A stretch of DNA of 43,534 bases. Origin: Pseudomonadota bacterium (GTDB lineage Bacteria > Pseudomonadota > Alphaproteobacteria > Rickettsiales > Midichloriaceae). Where the stretch lies: the NCBI GenBank assembly GCA_018242185.1, contig JAFECK010000008.1:1-43534 (forward strand), read 5' to 3'. Below, piece by piece: positions 1 to 9,289 of the stretch; positions within the stretch are counted from its first letter, which is position 1; every line of letters begins with the position of its first letter. Position numbers and translations under genes: made by a program. The notes beneath the pieces were generated by a model. The model had not been told where the DNA came from and did no database searches. It saw only the letters and a program-made list of their open reading frames with translations.

Positions 1-3000
1 GATAATTTCAAAACTCTGAAGGTGCTTCTGCAGGTTCATAGACTGCAAGCGGACTAAGGTGTGCAGTTTAGCCTTTATTTGATGGTTTATAGACTGTAAC
101 GCATTCTTTTGTAGGAAATTATACGCATCACCTTGAATCAGGTTATCTAGCATATCTCCTACATAAGCTTTAGCGCTATCACCTAGCCTCTCTCGCTTGC
201 CACTCTCATGCCTAATCTCCTGTTGGCGGATGAAGCATAACAAGTAATGCCGCAGTATTAGGCTGGAGATATACTTTTTCTCCTCCTGCTTAGCTGACCA
301 AGTGTCAATCTTGCCCACAGCGGTACTGATGAAAGCTATGACATCCTGTTTCTTAGTTAGATCTACCGGTGATGATTGGCTTGTTTTCCACGTCTTATAT
401 TCCTGACCGCTAATAGTGACAGCTGGATCAGCAGCCTCTAGTAACTCATCCCAAGATACTTCATCCGATAGTGAATTAAGATTTTTAGATAGACCTGGGA
501 ACAAGACATTCATCGCCGCTTTACATTCATCATAGGTAGTTTTGCCTTTGAGTGCTTTGCACAAGGTCTGGTATGGCACCTGTTTAAAGTTTTGCACCTG
601 TTCCCAGTCGACCCGATCTAGCCACAGATTGATGAACTGCATAATCTGTAGTGCTTTGTCGCTAGCCTGAGTTAGTATAGTTGTTCTATCCATGTTGGCG
701 TCGAGGCCAGCTAGGTCTCGTTTCCAATAACGCGGATCATTTGGTATAGTTGCATCGCATAGTACACATAACGGAAGGAATTCTTCACAATGATAACGAG
801 CGGTTTCTAAAAAGTTGTTGCCGCTATGTTCCATAGATTGACTCTGCCAGTAAGGATCATTTGGATAATTCACTCCTAGAATAGTATTGCCGCTCCGGTA
901 TGGTTCAAAGCCATGGAGAATCGGCCTGATACTGCTATCGGCACGCTTGCCGGCAAACCATACTTTAAGGCACCTATCAACAATATTTGCATGTCCTATC
1001 CCCAAAAACTGGGCGTTTGCATAAAACAGGTCATGATCATCATTAATTTCGGCGATGTACCGTGCTGTTTGCATGCGGTGCTGGTACCCTGGCAATTGAT
1101 CTACGGTTGGCGCTTGTTCTTCAGCGTTTCTCAGTATCAGAGTCAGTTTTTCAACCGTGCAATCCGCTCTCTCAGTCAGTGTCTTCAAGGAGCGTAATAA
1201 GCCTTCGATCGCTATCTTACCCTCTGCTAAGTGTCCAGAGTCATCGCCATAATTTTGCACGTATTCTTTACGAGTAATGATGTATCGGAAGTAAAATTCT
1301 AATATCTGCTCTACGTACTGGGGTCTAAATTCTGCAAGGATTTGATAGTAACTTTCTCGTATCCAAGCAATCTCTGCAGCTGTTAGTGCTTTTTCATCGT
1401 TAGAGCTTAGTCTCCGTGCGCCTAGATCTCGCCATAAAATAGCCTCTTGGTCTGCTCTAGTTGGATTATCATAACCGAGACGTCTCATATAATATGCCAG
1501 GCTTCCAACACCAGGTCTGCTGCCAGCATCATGCTCTCCTTTTGTTTGCTCAGGTAATAAACACATTTCTGGCGTGATAATAATCGGATCATAGAAATCA
1601 CGCAAAAATAGGTTAAACCAACCCCAAAATGAATGCCGATATGGATCTAGGTTATCATTCTCGAATGTCTTGGCCACATCCATCAAGTAAACCGCGCCAT
1701 GCTGTCCTAACGAACATCTTAGAGGGTGCTCTATATCATGGCCATCTGATTTTGATAAACCAGCCCTCTTGCGAGCTTGCTCGTATTCTGGCTCGGCATT
1801 CAAAGCAATCAGCTGCTGGTGCAGCATTTCAAGACCTTTGACGGCCGCATGATCCAGGATCCTATATAGCCTATACAGGTCTGTCTGCGCATTACCACTT
1901 AGGCCGTCCAGGATAATGGAACGCTTGCCATCGATGTAGCCTGTTGCTCGTGCCACTAGTGTTTGCTGTAGTCTAAAGGTGAATAGCTCATCATTACTCT
2001 GGGTCATCGCTTCAAAACGTGTCCAGAAATACTCGAACGCCGCCATAGTAGTTTCTAGGTCGGTATTGCCGGTGTGAGCAGACCTGGCGTTTGGCTTCTC
2101 AGTAGTATTGCTAGAGCTATTTAGTACAGCTTCCAAAAACTGCCGCTTCACTTCGAGTTTCCTAACCTCTATTGGCATTTCCGCATCTGCGCCCTTTCCA
2201 TGCTGTATCTTCTTACGCGCTAACTGAACGTTTTCCAGCTCTTCAGCTAATTCCTCTAATTTATCCAACATCTCTGGACTTGCAAGATAACTCCAATCTG
2301 GGCGCGAAGTATTGTTGCTGATGCAGTTAATGAGTGCTTGGTACGTATCGTTGTTCTGCTCTTTTATAGCTTGTAGATGTGTTGTAACTCCTGCTAGTGC
2401 CTCCACACCATACACAGCGACGATGGATAGGATATTATAATTAACTCTATCTCTGCCGCACATATCCTGGAGGATCGTGCGCATATGGTCGTTTTTATAG
2501 GCAACAGGTAATTTATTATATAACGTATCAAGTAAAGGCTGCGGTGGGGGGTTATCTTGTAAGCCGCGGTAGTAGTTGATGTATTGACCTAGCGGGTCAT
2601 CACCTGTAATAAGTCTAGCTCTAGTTATTGCATCTGGCCGCTCAGCGTCTTTGTGTAAAACATCGTTATCACCATCTTTTGGGTTATAGGCATTTAGCGC
2701 ACGATAATGCTCGCTCAACAATGGCTGTTTTAGTGGGTCTTGATGGCTCATATTAGCAAGTGGGTCTATACGCAACTTGCTTTGGTTGCTTTCCTTTTCT
2801 TGCCTATATTTAGTAGGGCTCCAAGAGACCGTTTTAATGGGATAATCAGCGTTGGAATAAGGGGGTGGTATTTGGCTTGGGCGAGCTTTGTATGCATCTA
2901 CCTTTACTGCTTTTTTACATACAAAGAAGCCTAAGGGTAAATTGTTGTAATCTAATCCGCCTTTAAAAAGGTGATAATTCTTGCACGCTAGTAATAATAC

Positions 3001-4542
3001 TGACTCAGATATATGCCAGGAGTTCAGCCCCATATCTAGGGTATGTTTATGCATCAACATTTGCCAGCTAATACCGGTAATATCATCTTTATCGCCTAAT
3101 ACTTCCACGTGAACTGGAGCAGCCCCGGTCAGTCCTGAAATAAATCGCACATACTGACGGGCAACATAGCTGTAAGCCTGCTTGCCAAGTGCTGCAGTGG
3201 TCACGTTACTAGAGCCGCTAATGCGCCTAATCTCTTCCATCAAGTCAAATTGCTCTCCCGTTTTGCAGCGTGCTATTAGGGTATCGAACAGTCTTTCAGT
3301 TGTTGATAGGGTGCTGCAGTATTCTTTGAATATAGCTACCAAAAGAGGATAGGTAACGGCGCTAATTTCCTGCACTTTCTTAAGCCGTTCTCGCGCGGTA
3401 GCCTGCTGGCTCGACCGCCCCTGATCGTATCGCTTAGAATTGTTATATAATAAAGACGCTTTGGTTTGAGGGGCTTGTGTTAGTATGCTGGGATTCCAGG
3501 CATTATAGGTGCCTATGGTCAATGCCTCTTGTGCGTCTGCCTGTTCTGTAATGGCTGCTGGTATGCCAAGGAGCTCATCTAACCTGTATGTTCTAAATGT
3601 GCCATAATCATCCTTCTCCTCTTCGTCCGGTCCTCTAAAATTAACTGTGCTTTGATAGTTATGTTCCAGTACATGTGCCGCCTGTTGTTCTATGGTAAAG
3701 TCTTGTTGTATCTGAATCTGCGCTTGCACGGTGACTTGTGCTTGAACTTCAATATTAACCGCTACTTCCAACTCAGCTTGAGTTTTACCGATTCTGGCCT
3801 GCACATCTTCCATATAACGCCCCAATGCTCTTTTAGGAGTACTGAAGGCAGTAGTTGTCGATACTGCGGCATACCTTGATTGCCATGCTTGTATGCCGAT
3901 TTTCTGATGAGGCCAGATTGTTTCGTTTTGTACTACACCGCTTGCATTGTCTTGGCAAACCGATATCCATATTTTTCCGGATAGCTGGTGAGATTTTAGC
4001 CGGCGATTAAGCTCTTGGTAGTGGTTGCTGTCTTGACAGTGTAATTCCAGGGATTGTATTCCAAGCTCTTCCAGCTCCTTTAAGAATTCTTCTAAGGTTT
4101 TTAAAAATCTCTCAACTTGTTGCCTAGATATTCCTTCACGAGTCTCCGCTGTTACTTTTGGCACAGCATGTCGTTTTTGCTGGTCAGTCAACAGAGCATT
4201 GATATGTAGATTGCGTAACACTAAAGCTTGCGGTAAGAACGTGACATCATTCTGCTGAAGATCCCTCAGGCCTTTGATAATAAAGGCAAGCTTGTAATGC
4301 TCAGCAATAGCAGTATGAGCTTCAAACCCACATTTACTGCTTGGTGGGCCAATATCTAACTCTATAGTCTGCAATTGAAATCTATCTAGTTCTGATGCAT
4401 GAAGTAAGGAATATTGGTATAAAAACGGCCTCCAGGTAGATAAAGACGGTGGGAGCGGAGTGAGGACATTGTCTATAATATAGCCATCCATTGAGGCTAA
4501 AGAAAAAGCTTTAGTTCCATTATTATGCCGAATTAGTTTCAT
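1..4542 (-). CDS. Giant protein of unknown function (C-terminus outside window)
   Basis: Read on the minus strand, the frame from ATG 4540-4542 to base 1 holds 1514 codons without a stop; I checked every in-frame triplet. A TAA lies just upstream of the ATG (4545-4547), so the start is well supported, and the gene continues past the left edge. The protein begins MKLIRHNNGTKAFSLASMDG, shows no signal peptide or long membrane segment, and looks mostly helical and soluble. Residues about 255-294 form a Gln/Val/Ile segment with alternating hydrophobic residues (for example VQAQVTVQAQIQIQQ). Residues about 750-790 are charged and coiled-coil-like (KLEELAEELENVQLARKK). I recognise no domain. The gene is divergent from the CADD-like gene across a 244-base gap. 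Size, lack of recognisable enzyme motifs and the host-associated setting make a secreted effector or large toxin plausible, but that is inference. Confidence 0.85.
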   Translation of the reverse strand, partial: MKLIRHNNGTKAFSLASMDGYIIDNVLTPLPPSLSTWRPFLYQYSLLHASELDRFQLQTIELDIGPPSSKCGFEAHTAIAEHYKLAFIIKGLRDLQQNDVTFLPQALVLRNLHINALLTDQQKRHAVPKVTAETREGISRQQVERFLKTLEEFLKELEELGIQSLELHCQDSNHYQELNRRLKSHQLSGKIWISVCQDNASGVVQNETIWPHQKIGIQAWQSRYAAVSTTTAFSTPKRALGRYMEDVQARIGKTQAELEVAVNIEVQAQVTVQAQIQIQQDFTIEQQAAHVLEHNYQSTVNFRGPDEEEKDDYGTFRTYRLDELLGIPAAITEQADAQEALTIGTYNAWNPSILTQAPQTKASLLYNNSKRYDQGRSSQQATARERLKKVQEISAVTYPLLVAIFKEYCSTLSTTERLFDTLIARCKTGEQFDLMEEIRRISGSSNVTTAALGKQAYSYVARQYVRFISGLTGAAPVHVEVLGDKDDITGISWQMLMHKHTLDMGLNSWHISESVLLLACKNYHLFKGGLDYNNLPLGFFVCKKAVKVDAYKARPSQIPPPYSNADYPIKTVSWSPTKYRQEKESNQSKLRIDPLANMSHQDPLKQPLLSEHYRALNAYNPKDGDNDVLHKDAERPDAITRARLITGDDPLGQYINYYRGLQDNPPPQPLLDTLYNKLPVAYKNDHMRTILQDMCGRDRVNYNILSIVAVYGVEALAGVTTHLQAIKEQNNDTYQALINCISNNTSRPDWSYLASPEMLDKLEELAEELENVQLARKKIQHGKGADAEMPIEVRKLEVKRQFLEAVLNSSSNTTEKPNARSAHTGNTDLETTMAAFEYFWTRFEAMTQSNDELFTFRLQQTLVARATGYIDGKRSIILDGLSGNAQTDLYRLYRILDHAAVKGLEMLHQQLIALNAEPEYEQARKRAGLSKSDGHDIEHPLRCSLGQHGAVYLMDVAKTFENDNLDPYRHSFWGWFNLFLRDFYDPIIITPEMCLLPEQTKGEHDAGSRPGVGSLAYYMRRLGYDNPTRADQEAILWRDLGARRLSSNDEKALTAAEIAWIRESYYQILAEFRPQYVEQILEFYFRYIITRKEYVQNYGDDSGHLAEGKIAIEGLLRSLKTLTERADCTVEKLTLILRNAEEQAPTVDQLPGYQHRMQTARYIAEINDDHDLFYANAQFLGIGHANIVDRCLKVWFAGKRADSSIRPILHGFEPYRSGNTILGVNYPNDPYWQSQSMEHSGNNFLETARYHCEEFLPLCVLCDATIPNDPRYWKRDLAGLDANMDRTTILTQASDKALQIMQFINLWLDRVDWEQVQNFKQVPYQTLCKALKGKTTYDECKAAMNVLFPGLSKNLNSLSDEVSWDELLEAADPAVTISGQEYKTWKTSQSSPVDLTKKQDVIAFISTAVGKIDTWSAKQEEKKYISSLILRHYLLCFIRQQEIRHESGKRERLGDSAKAYVGDMLDNLIQGDAYNFLQKNALQSINHQIKAKLHTLVRLQSMNLQKHLQSFEII

Positions 4543-4786
4543 TTTTTAAAGTATCGCAATTGCCTTATAATACAGTATCTATGATTGTTTTTACATTACG
4601 AGAGCTACACTGCTATTGTATTAGCCAAACAGTTAATAATAAGTTAAGCGCCATTGTAGCACAACATCGCGAAAATATCAACACACACCGCGCATAGGTT
4701 GTTGTCACGCACAAATACACAAACAGTTGCAGCGTAAATATTAATATGATAGAGCTAGTGCTTCTAAAGATTTATCAGGGGATAAA

Positions 4787-5467
4787 ATGATATTCGCAGA
4801 CGATTTTTGTAATGAAATAGAGGCTCAATTGGAGCCATATGATTTGTTGAACCACCCTTTCTACCAAGCATGGAGTAATGGGGCTTTGGAGCTAGCTGAT
4901 CTGCAGGATTATGCCGCGCAGTACTATCATCATGTTTTCGAATTTCCGGCTTATTTAGCCAGACTATACGCAACAAGCCGTAGTACTAAGCAGCGCAAAG
5001 TGTTAGCTGGTAATTTTGCCGAAGAGGCAGTAGGAACTGATAACCATCCAGATCTATGGTTGCGCTTTGCTGAAGGCCTAGGGTTAGCCCGGGAAGCTGT
5101 GAAAGATGCTGTGATTAAAGAGCACACCCAGCGCTTAATCGATGGCTATAATGAACTGGCCGGCAATTGCCCGCGTGGCATAGGAGCGCTGTATGCATAT
5201 GAAAGACAAACTCCGGCTATTGCTCAATCTAAGATCGAAGGTTTAAAAAAATTCTACAACATTGGGGATGTACAGTCGTTGCAATTCTTTACCACTCATA
5301 TTGAAGCTGATAAATGGCACTCAGATGAATGCCGCGCTTTGGTTGTGGAGATGAGTCCAGCAGAGCAGGAAGAAGCGAAAGTTGGTGCCGTTGCAGGGGC
5401 AAAGCTGCTCTGGCAGTTCCTTGATGGTTGCACTGTGGGGCAAGAGCTAAAGTGTGCTGCCTGCTGA
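4787..5467 (+). CDS. CADD/PqqC-like protein, probable self-sacrificing para-aminobenzoate synthase
   Basis: This 226-residue protein belongs to the haem-oxygenase-like fold family that includes PqqC and Chlamydia CADD. The segment NHPFYQAW carries Tyr26, which by position corresponds to the tyrosine that chlamydial CADD consumes to make para-aminobenzoate. Candidate metal ligands are Glu80 and His87 (FAEEAVGTDNHPDLW) and His171, Asp175 and His178 (HIEADKWH). CADD replaces PabABC in folate synthesis and in Chlamydia was also reported to bind death-receptor domains. The start is supported by a purine-rich AGGGGA before the ATG. The C-terminus is cysteine-rich (LKCAAC). It is a single gene between a divergent giant gene and a gene-free stretch. 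Family membership is secure; the exact activity is inferred from chlamydial work. Confidence 0.85.
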   Translation: MIFADDFCNEIEAQLEPYDLLNHPFYQAWSNGALELADLQDYAAQYYHHVFEFPAYLARLYATSRSTKQRKVLAGNFAEEAVGTDNHPDLWLRFAEGLGLAREAVKDAVIKEHTQRLIDGYNELAGNCPRGIGALYAYERQTPAIAQSKIEGLKKFYNIGDVQSLQFFTTHIEADKWHSDECRALVVEMSPAEQEEAKVGAVAGAKLLWQFLDGCTVGQELKCAAC

Positions 5468-5714
5468 GTGCACATACCATAATCAGGCTTATAAACCGCT
5501 GACTTTACATTCTTTGCCGAGCACCAAGCTTTGAGTAACTTGCCAATTAGTCGCGCTTAGCAGTAAGAGCCAACAAGTAGTCAATATATTAGTTATTAAT
5601 ATGGAAAAATCTTTCCGCGACCCCTTCCACTATTTATCACATCAGGTTATATCGGCATCATAGAAATTTGAAGGTGTGTTCTTATGAACAGCATATGGAA
5701 GAAATTGGGTAATG

Positions 5715-5820
5715 TCATTCCGTCGCAGGCTGTAATTGAGCTTTACAAGCTTTATATAAAAATAATGATGTTTTATTATGCAGTAGCCATGTTTCTGGAT
5801 ACCGGCTTGCGCGGGAATGA
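5715..5820. repeat. MITE-like element with REP-type terminal inverted repeats
   Basis: The left end TCATTCCGTCGCA (5715-5727) is the imperfect inverse of the right end TGCGCGGGAATGA (5808-5820), giving a roughly 106-base unit. The right end is part of a sequence resembling the common CTGGATNCCCGCNNNCGCGGGAATGA repeat. Related degenerate copies occur at 20111-20140 and, less clearly, near 17191-17265. No transposase is present, so if mobile it would need an enzyme supplied elsewhere. Confidence 0.5.
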
Positions 5821-5861
5821 TAAAAATAGCACTACGCCAACCGAGCAGCGCCGTATTTTGC

Positions 5862-5930
5862 GGCCTCAAGGACGGGCAGCTAGTACTAGGCTTCAACAGC
5901 CTAGCTGGCTCTCCGTCCTTGGGATGCCTG
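5862..5930. repeat. Long imperfect palindrome
   Basis: Outer arms CAAGGACGG (5867-5875) and CCGTCCTTG (5913-5921) match exactly, and inner arms CTAGGC (5886-5891) and GCCTAG (5899-5904) form a second hairpin in the loop. An outer GGC/GCC pair extends the structure. It lies directly beside the MITE-like element. There is no T-run on either strand, so it is not an obvious terminator. It may be an inserted palindromic element or a structured RNA. Confidence 0.5.
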
Positions 5931-6240
5931 CAATATTCTATATTCTCGAGTACGAGAAGCATGGTTTATTGCGGTTTTCAGTGCCACTTTTCGTGCTGAT
6001 TATCCAAAGCTATTTACTATAGGAAACTGTTCGCCAATCATTAAAAACACGCATAAGTGTGAACCAATTTTAACGCCGTAAATCATAGCATCTTCTAAAA
6101 GCAGCTAAAACGCTGACATAGATTGGGTCGTTTTATTGGGGGATTCTGAGGTTTAAACAGCAAATTCTGAACGCAAGCTGGGATCAGCACTTGAACTATC
6201 GCTAACATCAGGATATGCTCTATAAAAAATAGGAAACAAT

Positions 6241-7437
6241 ATGCAGGAAACGACTATTGTTGAAGACATAGATTCCCATAGTATAACAATCAACTTTGGC
6301 CCACAGCACCCGGCCGCGCATGGTGTGTTGCGTCTGATATTAGAAATGGAAGGCGAACTCATTAAACGCGCAGACCCACACATAGGGTTGTTGCACCGCG
6401 GTACGGAAAAGTTGATTGAGTACAAAACTTATGTGCAGGCTCTCCCTTATTTTGATCGTCTGGATTACGTTTCGCCCATAGCGCAAGAGCATTGTTTCGC
6501 ACTGGCTGTTGAGAAGCTTTTAAAGTGTGAAATCCCAGCACGCGCCCAATATATAAGGGTTTTGTTTGCTGAATTGACTCGCATAATGAACCACATCCTC
6601 AACATCACCACGCAAGCGTTGGATGTTGGAGCTATGACCCCATTATTCTGGATGTTTGAAGATCGAGAGGTAATTTTGGAGTTTTGTGAAAGAGTGAGTG
6701 GGGCACGTTTTCACTCCGCTTATATCCGCCCAGGTGGTGTGGCGCGAGACCTTCCAGATGGTTTGCTTGATGATATAAATAAATTCATCATAGGACTGCC
6801 AGCAAGGATCGTGGATATGGAAAATATGCTAACTGAAAACCGCATTTTCAAGCAGCGTACCGTTAACATAGGTGTGGTCAATAAGCAGCAGGCTATGGAC
6901 TGGGGTTTTTCTGGTCCCATGTTGCGTGGTTCAGGTATTGCCTGGGATTTGCGTAAAGCGCAACCATATGAGATTTACGATCAGTTGGATTTCAAGGTGC
7001 CAGTAGGTAAGAACGGTGATTGTTATGATAGATACTTGGTACGGGTTGAAGAAATGTACCAGTCGATCGCATTAGTCAAGCAATGCTTGGAAAAGATGCC
7101 AGATGGTCCTTATCAATCCGAGGATCGTAAAATTAATCCACCTCCGCGTGAGGAGATGAAGGTGTCGATGGAGGCGATGATTCACCACTTTAAGCTGTTC
7201 AGTGAAGGCTTTAGTGTGGAGAAGGGAGAGACGTATACAGCTGTAGAAACACCCAAGGGGGAATTCGGCGTATACCTTGTTGCAGATGGCAGCAATAGGC
7301 CTTATAGGTGCTATATAAGGGCGCCTGGTTTTGCCCACATGCAGGCTTTAGAGTTCATGAGCAAAGGCCATATGCTTGCCGATGTGGTGGCTAACATTGG
7401 GACACTGGATGTGGTGTTTGGTGAAGTAGATAGATAA
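6241..7437 (+). CDS. nuoD: NADH-quinone oxidoreductase subunit D (complex I 49 kDa subunit)
   Basis: This 398-residue subunit forms, with NuoB, the quinone-binding chamber of complex I at the membrane surface. Signatures visible are [12 protein letters not shown] near the N-terminus, [12 protein letters not shown], the quinone-site segment around residues 108-135 ([11 protein letters not shown]), and the C-terminal [11 protein letters not shown] and DVVFGEVDR that end canonical NuoD. Length is normal for an alphaproteobacterial NuoD. It starts at ATG 6241 after ATAGGAAACAAT. nuoE follows 19 bases later. The usual upstream partners nuoA, nuoB and nuoC are not in the preceding sequence, so the nuo locus is split in this genome. 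Confidence 0.97.
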   Translation: MQETTIVEDIDSHSITINFGPQHPAAHGVLRLILEMEGELIKRADPHIGLLHRGTEKLIEYKTYVQALPYFDRLDYVSPIAQEHCFALAVEKLLKCEIPARAQYIRVLFAELTRIMNHILNITTQALDVGAMTPLFWMFEDREVILEFCERVSGARFHSAYIRPGGVARDLPDGLLDDINKFIIGLPARIVDMENMLTENRIFKQRTVNIGVVNKQQAMDWGFSGPMLRGSGIAWDLRKAQPYEIYDQLDFKVPVGKNGDCYDRYLVRVEEMYQSIALVKQCLEKMPDGPYQSEDRKINPPPREEMKVSMEAMIHHFKLFSEGFSVEKGETYTAVETPKGEFGVYLVADGSNRPYRCYIRAPGFAHMQALEFMSKGHMLADVVANIGTLDVVFGEVDR

Positions 7438-7456
7438 CAAAAGATAGAGAAAGATA

Positions 7457-8191
7457 ATGTCAGCAATTTTTAAGGAAGCAAAATTTGATCAGCCTGATTA
7501 TTTCGAGTTTACAAAAGAAAATCTCGTCAAGGCGAAAAAGCTAATGGAGCAGTATCCAGAAGGAAAACAGCAGGCGGCTGTAATGCCACTCTTACATTTG
7601 GCGCAGGAGCAGCATCATAACTGGCTGCCGCGTGCTGCAATGTTTTATATAGCTGATATGTTGGAAATGCCGCCCATTAAGGTTTTTGAAGTGGCTCACT
7701 TTTACACCATGTATAATAAGCAGCCAGTTGGCCGCAATCTGGTCCAAGTGTGTCGCACTACGCCGTGTTGGTTGCGAGGGGCTGATGCTTTAAGTGAAGT
7801 GTGCCGTAATAAGCTCGGCATCGATATGGGAGAGACGACGATAGATGGTGCGTTTACTTTAATAGAGGTTGAGTGCTTAGGAGCCTGCGTTAACGCTCCT
7901 GTTGTGCAGATAAACAACGATTACTACGAAGACTTGAGCCCTGATGATATATCTGATATTCTCGATGAACTTGCGCAAGGTGATGAGCCGCGCGCTGGGT
8001 CATATCAGGCGCGACAATGTTCTGCGCCAGTTGGGCATGCTCATAAAGGTGCACCAGCTGCACGAGCACCATCTAAGCGGGTGCAAAAAAAGCCTGCTTT
8101 AGAAAACGCAAAGCTAGATTTTGGGGATGAATCCGGCAAAGATGATAAGAAATCTGTGAGAAATACGAAAAAAACACGGGCTAAGAAATAA
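7457..8191 (+). CDS. nuoE: NADH-quinone oxidoreductase subunit E (24 kDa, 2Fe-2S)
   Basis: NuoE is the thioredoxin-fold 2Fe-2S subunit of the NADH dehydrogenase arm of complex I. The cluster ligands are visible as Cys99 and Cys104 (CRTTPCW) and Cys140 and Cys144 (CLGAC), with the normal spacing. The core ends near residue 170 (ISDILDELAQ). It is followed by about 75 residues of low-complexity, Ala/Lys-rich tail ending TRAKK, which makes the protein longer than the core domain; basic tails of this kind occur in other alphaproteobacteria. nuoF is not downstream. Instead an LptF/G permease begins three bases after the stop. Confidence 0.96.
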   Translation: MSAIFKEAKFDQPDYFEFTKENLVKAKKLMEQYPEGKQQAAVMPLLHLAQEQHHNWLPRAAMFYIADMLEMPPIKVFEVAHFYTMYNKQPVGRNLVQVCRTTPCWLRGADALSEVCRNKLGIDMGETTIDGAFTLIEVECLGACVNAPVVQINNDYYEDLSPDDISDILDELAQGDEPRAGSYQARQCSAPVGHAHKGAPAARAPSKRVQKKPALENAKLDFGDESGKDDKKSVRNTKKTRAKK

Positions 8192-8194
8192 CAA

Positions 8195-9283
8195 ATGCCA
8201 GTTACCATATACTCTCATATAGCGTATAAGTACTTGTCATACTTGATCATCACTATGTTAAGTGTGGCAGCCACTATCTGGCTGTTTGATACGATGGAAT
8301 TGATGCGTATTGCGGGCGCTAAGCTCAGCTCCATCGAGTTGGCTAAAATGGCTGCGCTTAAGAATTATAGCCACTTACAGCATATATTGCCTCTGATTAT
8401 TTTTCTGTCAGGTCTGCTGTTTTACTCTAATCTCTCATATCATCACGAGCTGATGATATGCCGGGTTTTAGGGATGTCCATCTGGCAGCTGCTACTGCCG
8501 GTAATCGCCATAGCAGTGGTTTTTAGCTTTCTGTGTATTACCGTGTTTAACCCTATAGGCAGTTCACTGCTCAAACGTTATGAGCATGTCGAGTCTCATG
8601 CTCTAAAGGGCTATACTAGCCTTTTATCTTTAGCTCCACAAGGTATTTGGCTGCGGCAGTATGACGCTGTCAATGAGCAGACTTTTATTATTAACTCTAA
8701 GCGGGTAAATCAAACTGATCATGAGCTTTTTGAGCTGGTTATTTTTGTTGTCAATAGCAAGGGAATGTTTGAACAGCGTATCGAAGCTGAGCGCGCTCAA
8801 CTTAAGGAAAACGCTCTGGTTCTCAGTAAAGTACATATGACTACCGTCAATTATGAAGAGCGGACCATGCAGTCTCTTGCTATACCAACTACACTTAGCT
8901 TCACCCAATTGCAAGACAGTATAACCCCTCCGGAAACCGTGCCGTTATTTAAGCTACCTGGCTTCATTAAAGATGCACAAGATGCTGGCTTTCCTGTGTT
9001 GCGCCATAAGCTATATATGTATCAGTTACTGACTATGCCGCTGTTCTTCATAGCGATGGTATTGTTGAGCGCGGGGTTTGTTAATCTTGCGCCACGGCAT
9101 GGTTCCATGGGTACAACCATGACACGGGGAGTGTTAGCGGTATTGGTCATACACTTCGCTAACGATATCATTAGCGCTTTTGGCACTTCTGGCACTATAG
9201 ATCTAAGGCTTGCAGCTTTGCTGCCAGCGCTACTTGCTACACTGCTTGGCTGTTATGTGTTATTGCGCTATGAAGAGCATTAA
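8195..9283 (+). CDS. lptG: LptF/LptG family LPS export permease
   Basis: The 362-residue protein has the YjgP/YjgQ architecture: N-terminal membrane helices (about residues 15-30, 60-80 and 95-125), a periplasmic beta-rich domain (about 130-265) and three C-terminal helices (about 275-300, 305-325 and 335-358). LptF and LptG are the paired inner-membrane subunits that, with LptB, extract LPS for transport to the outer membrane. The N-terminal segment ending FNPIGSSLLKRYE is typical. LptF and LptG are hard to tell apart without alignment, so the symbol is tentative. It follows nuoE by three bases and is presumably cotranscribed. Confidence 0.82.
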   Translation: MPVTIYSHIAYKYLSYLIITMLSVAATIWLFDTMELMRIAGAKLSSIELAKMAALKNYSHLQHILPLIIFLSGLLFYSNLSYHHELMICRVLGMSIWQLLLPVIAIAVVFSFLCITVFNPIGSSLLKRYEHVESHALKGYTSLLSLAPQGIWLRQYDAVNEQTFIINSKRVNQTDHELFELVIFVVNSKGMFEQRIEAERAQLKENALVLSKVHMTTVNYEERTMQSLAIPTTLSFTQLQDSITPPETVPLFKLPGFIKDAQDAGFPVLRHKLYMYQLLTMPLFFIAMVLLSAGFVNLAPRHGSMGTTMTRGVLAVLVIHFANDIISAFGTSGTIDLRLAALLPALLATLLGCYVLLRYEEH

Positions 9284-9289
9284 AATACT

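Larger units (their letters stand above)
5468..6240. other. Gene-free stretch between the CADD-like gene and nuoD
   Basis: About 770 bases without a convincing gene. Open frames of 106 and 112 codons on opposite strands overlap the repeat elements and read as translated repeats: the minus-strand frame contains IPAQAGIQ, the usual translation of a widespread proteobacterial REP-like repeat. The stretch holds the MITE-like element at 5715-5820 and the palindrome at 5862-5930. I see no remnant of nuoA, nuoB or nuoC upstream of nuoD. Confidence 0.6.

Noticed and set aside
913-3879. Plus-strand open frames of 60-94 codons across the first 4 kb
   Set aside because: They lie opposite the uninterrupted minus-strand giant frame and have no ribosome-binding sites or recognisable features, so they are shadows.
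5642-6022. Overlapping 106- and 112-codon frames in the gap before nuoD
   Set aside because: They run through the REP-like repeat and palindrome; IPAQAGIQ is the usual translation of such repeats, so I treat them as non-coding.
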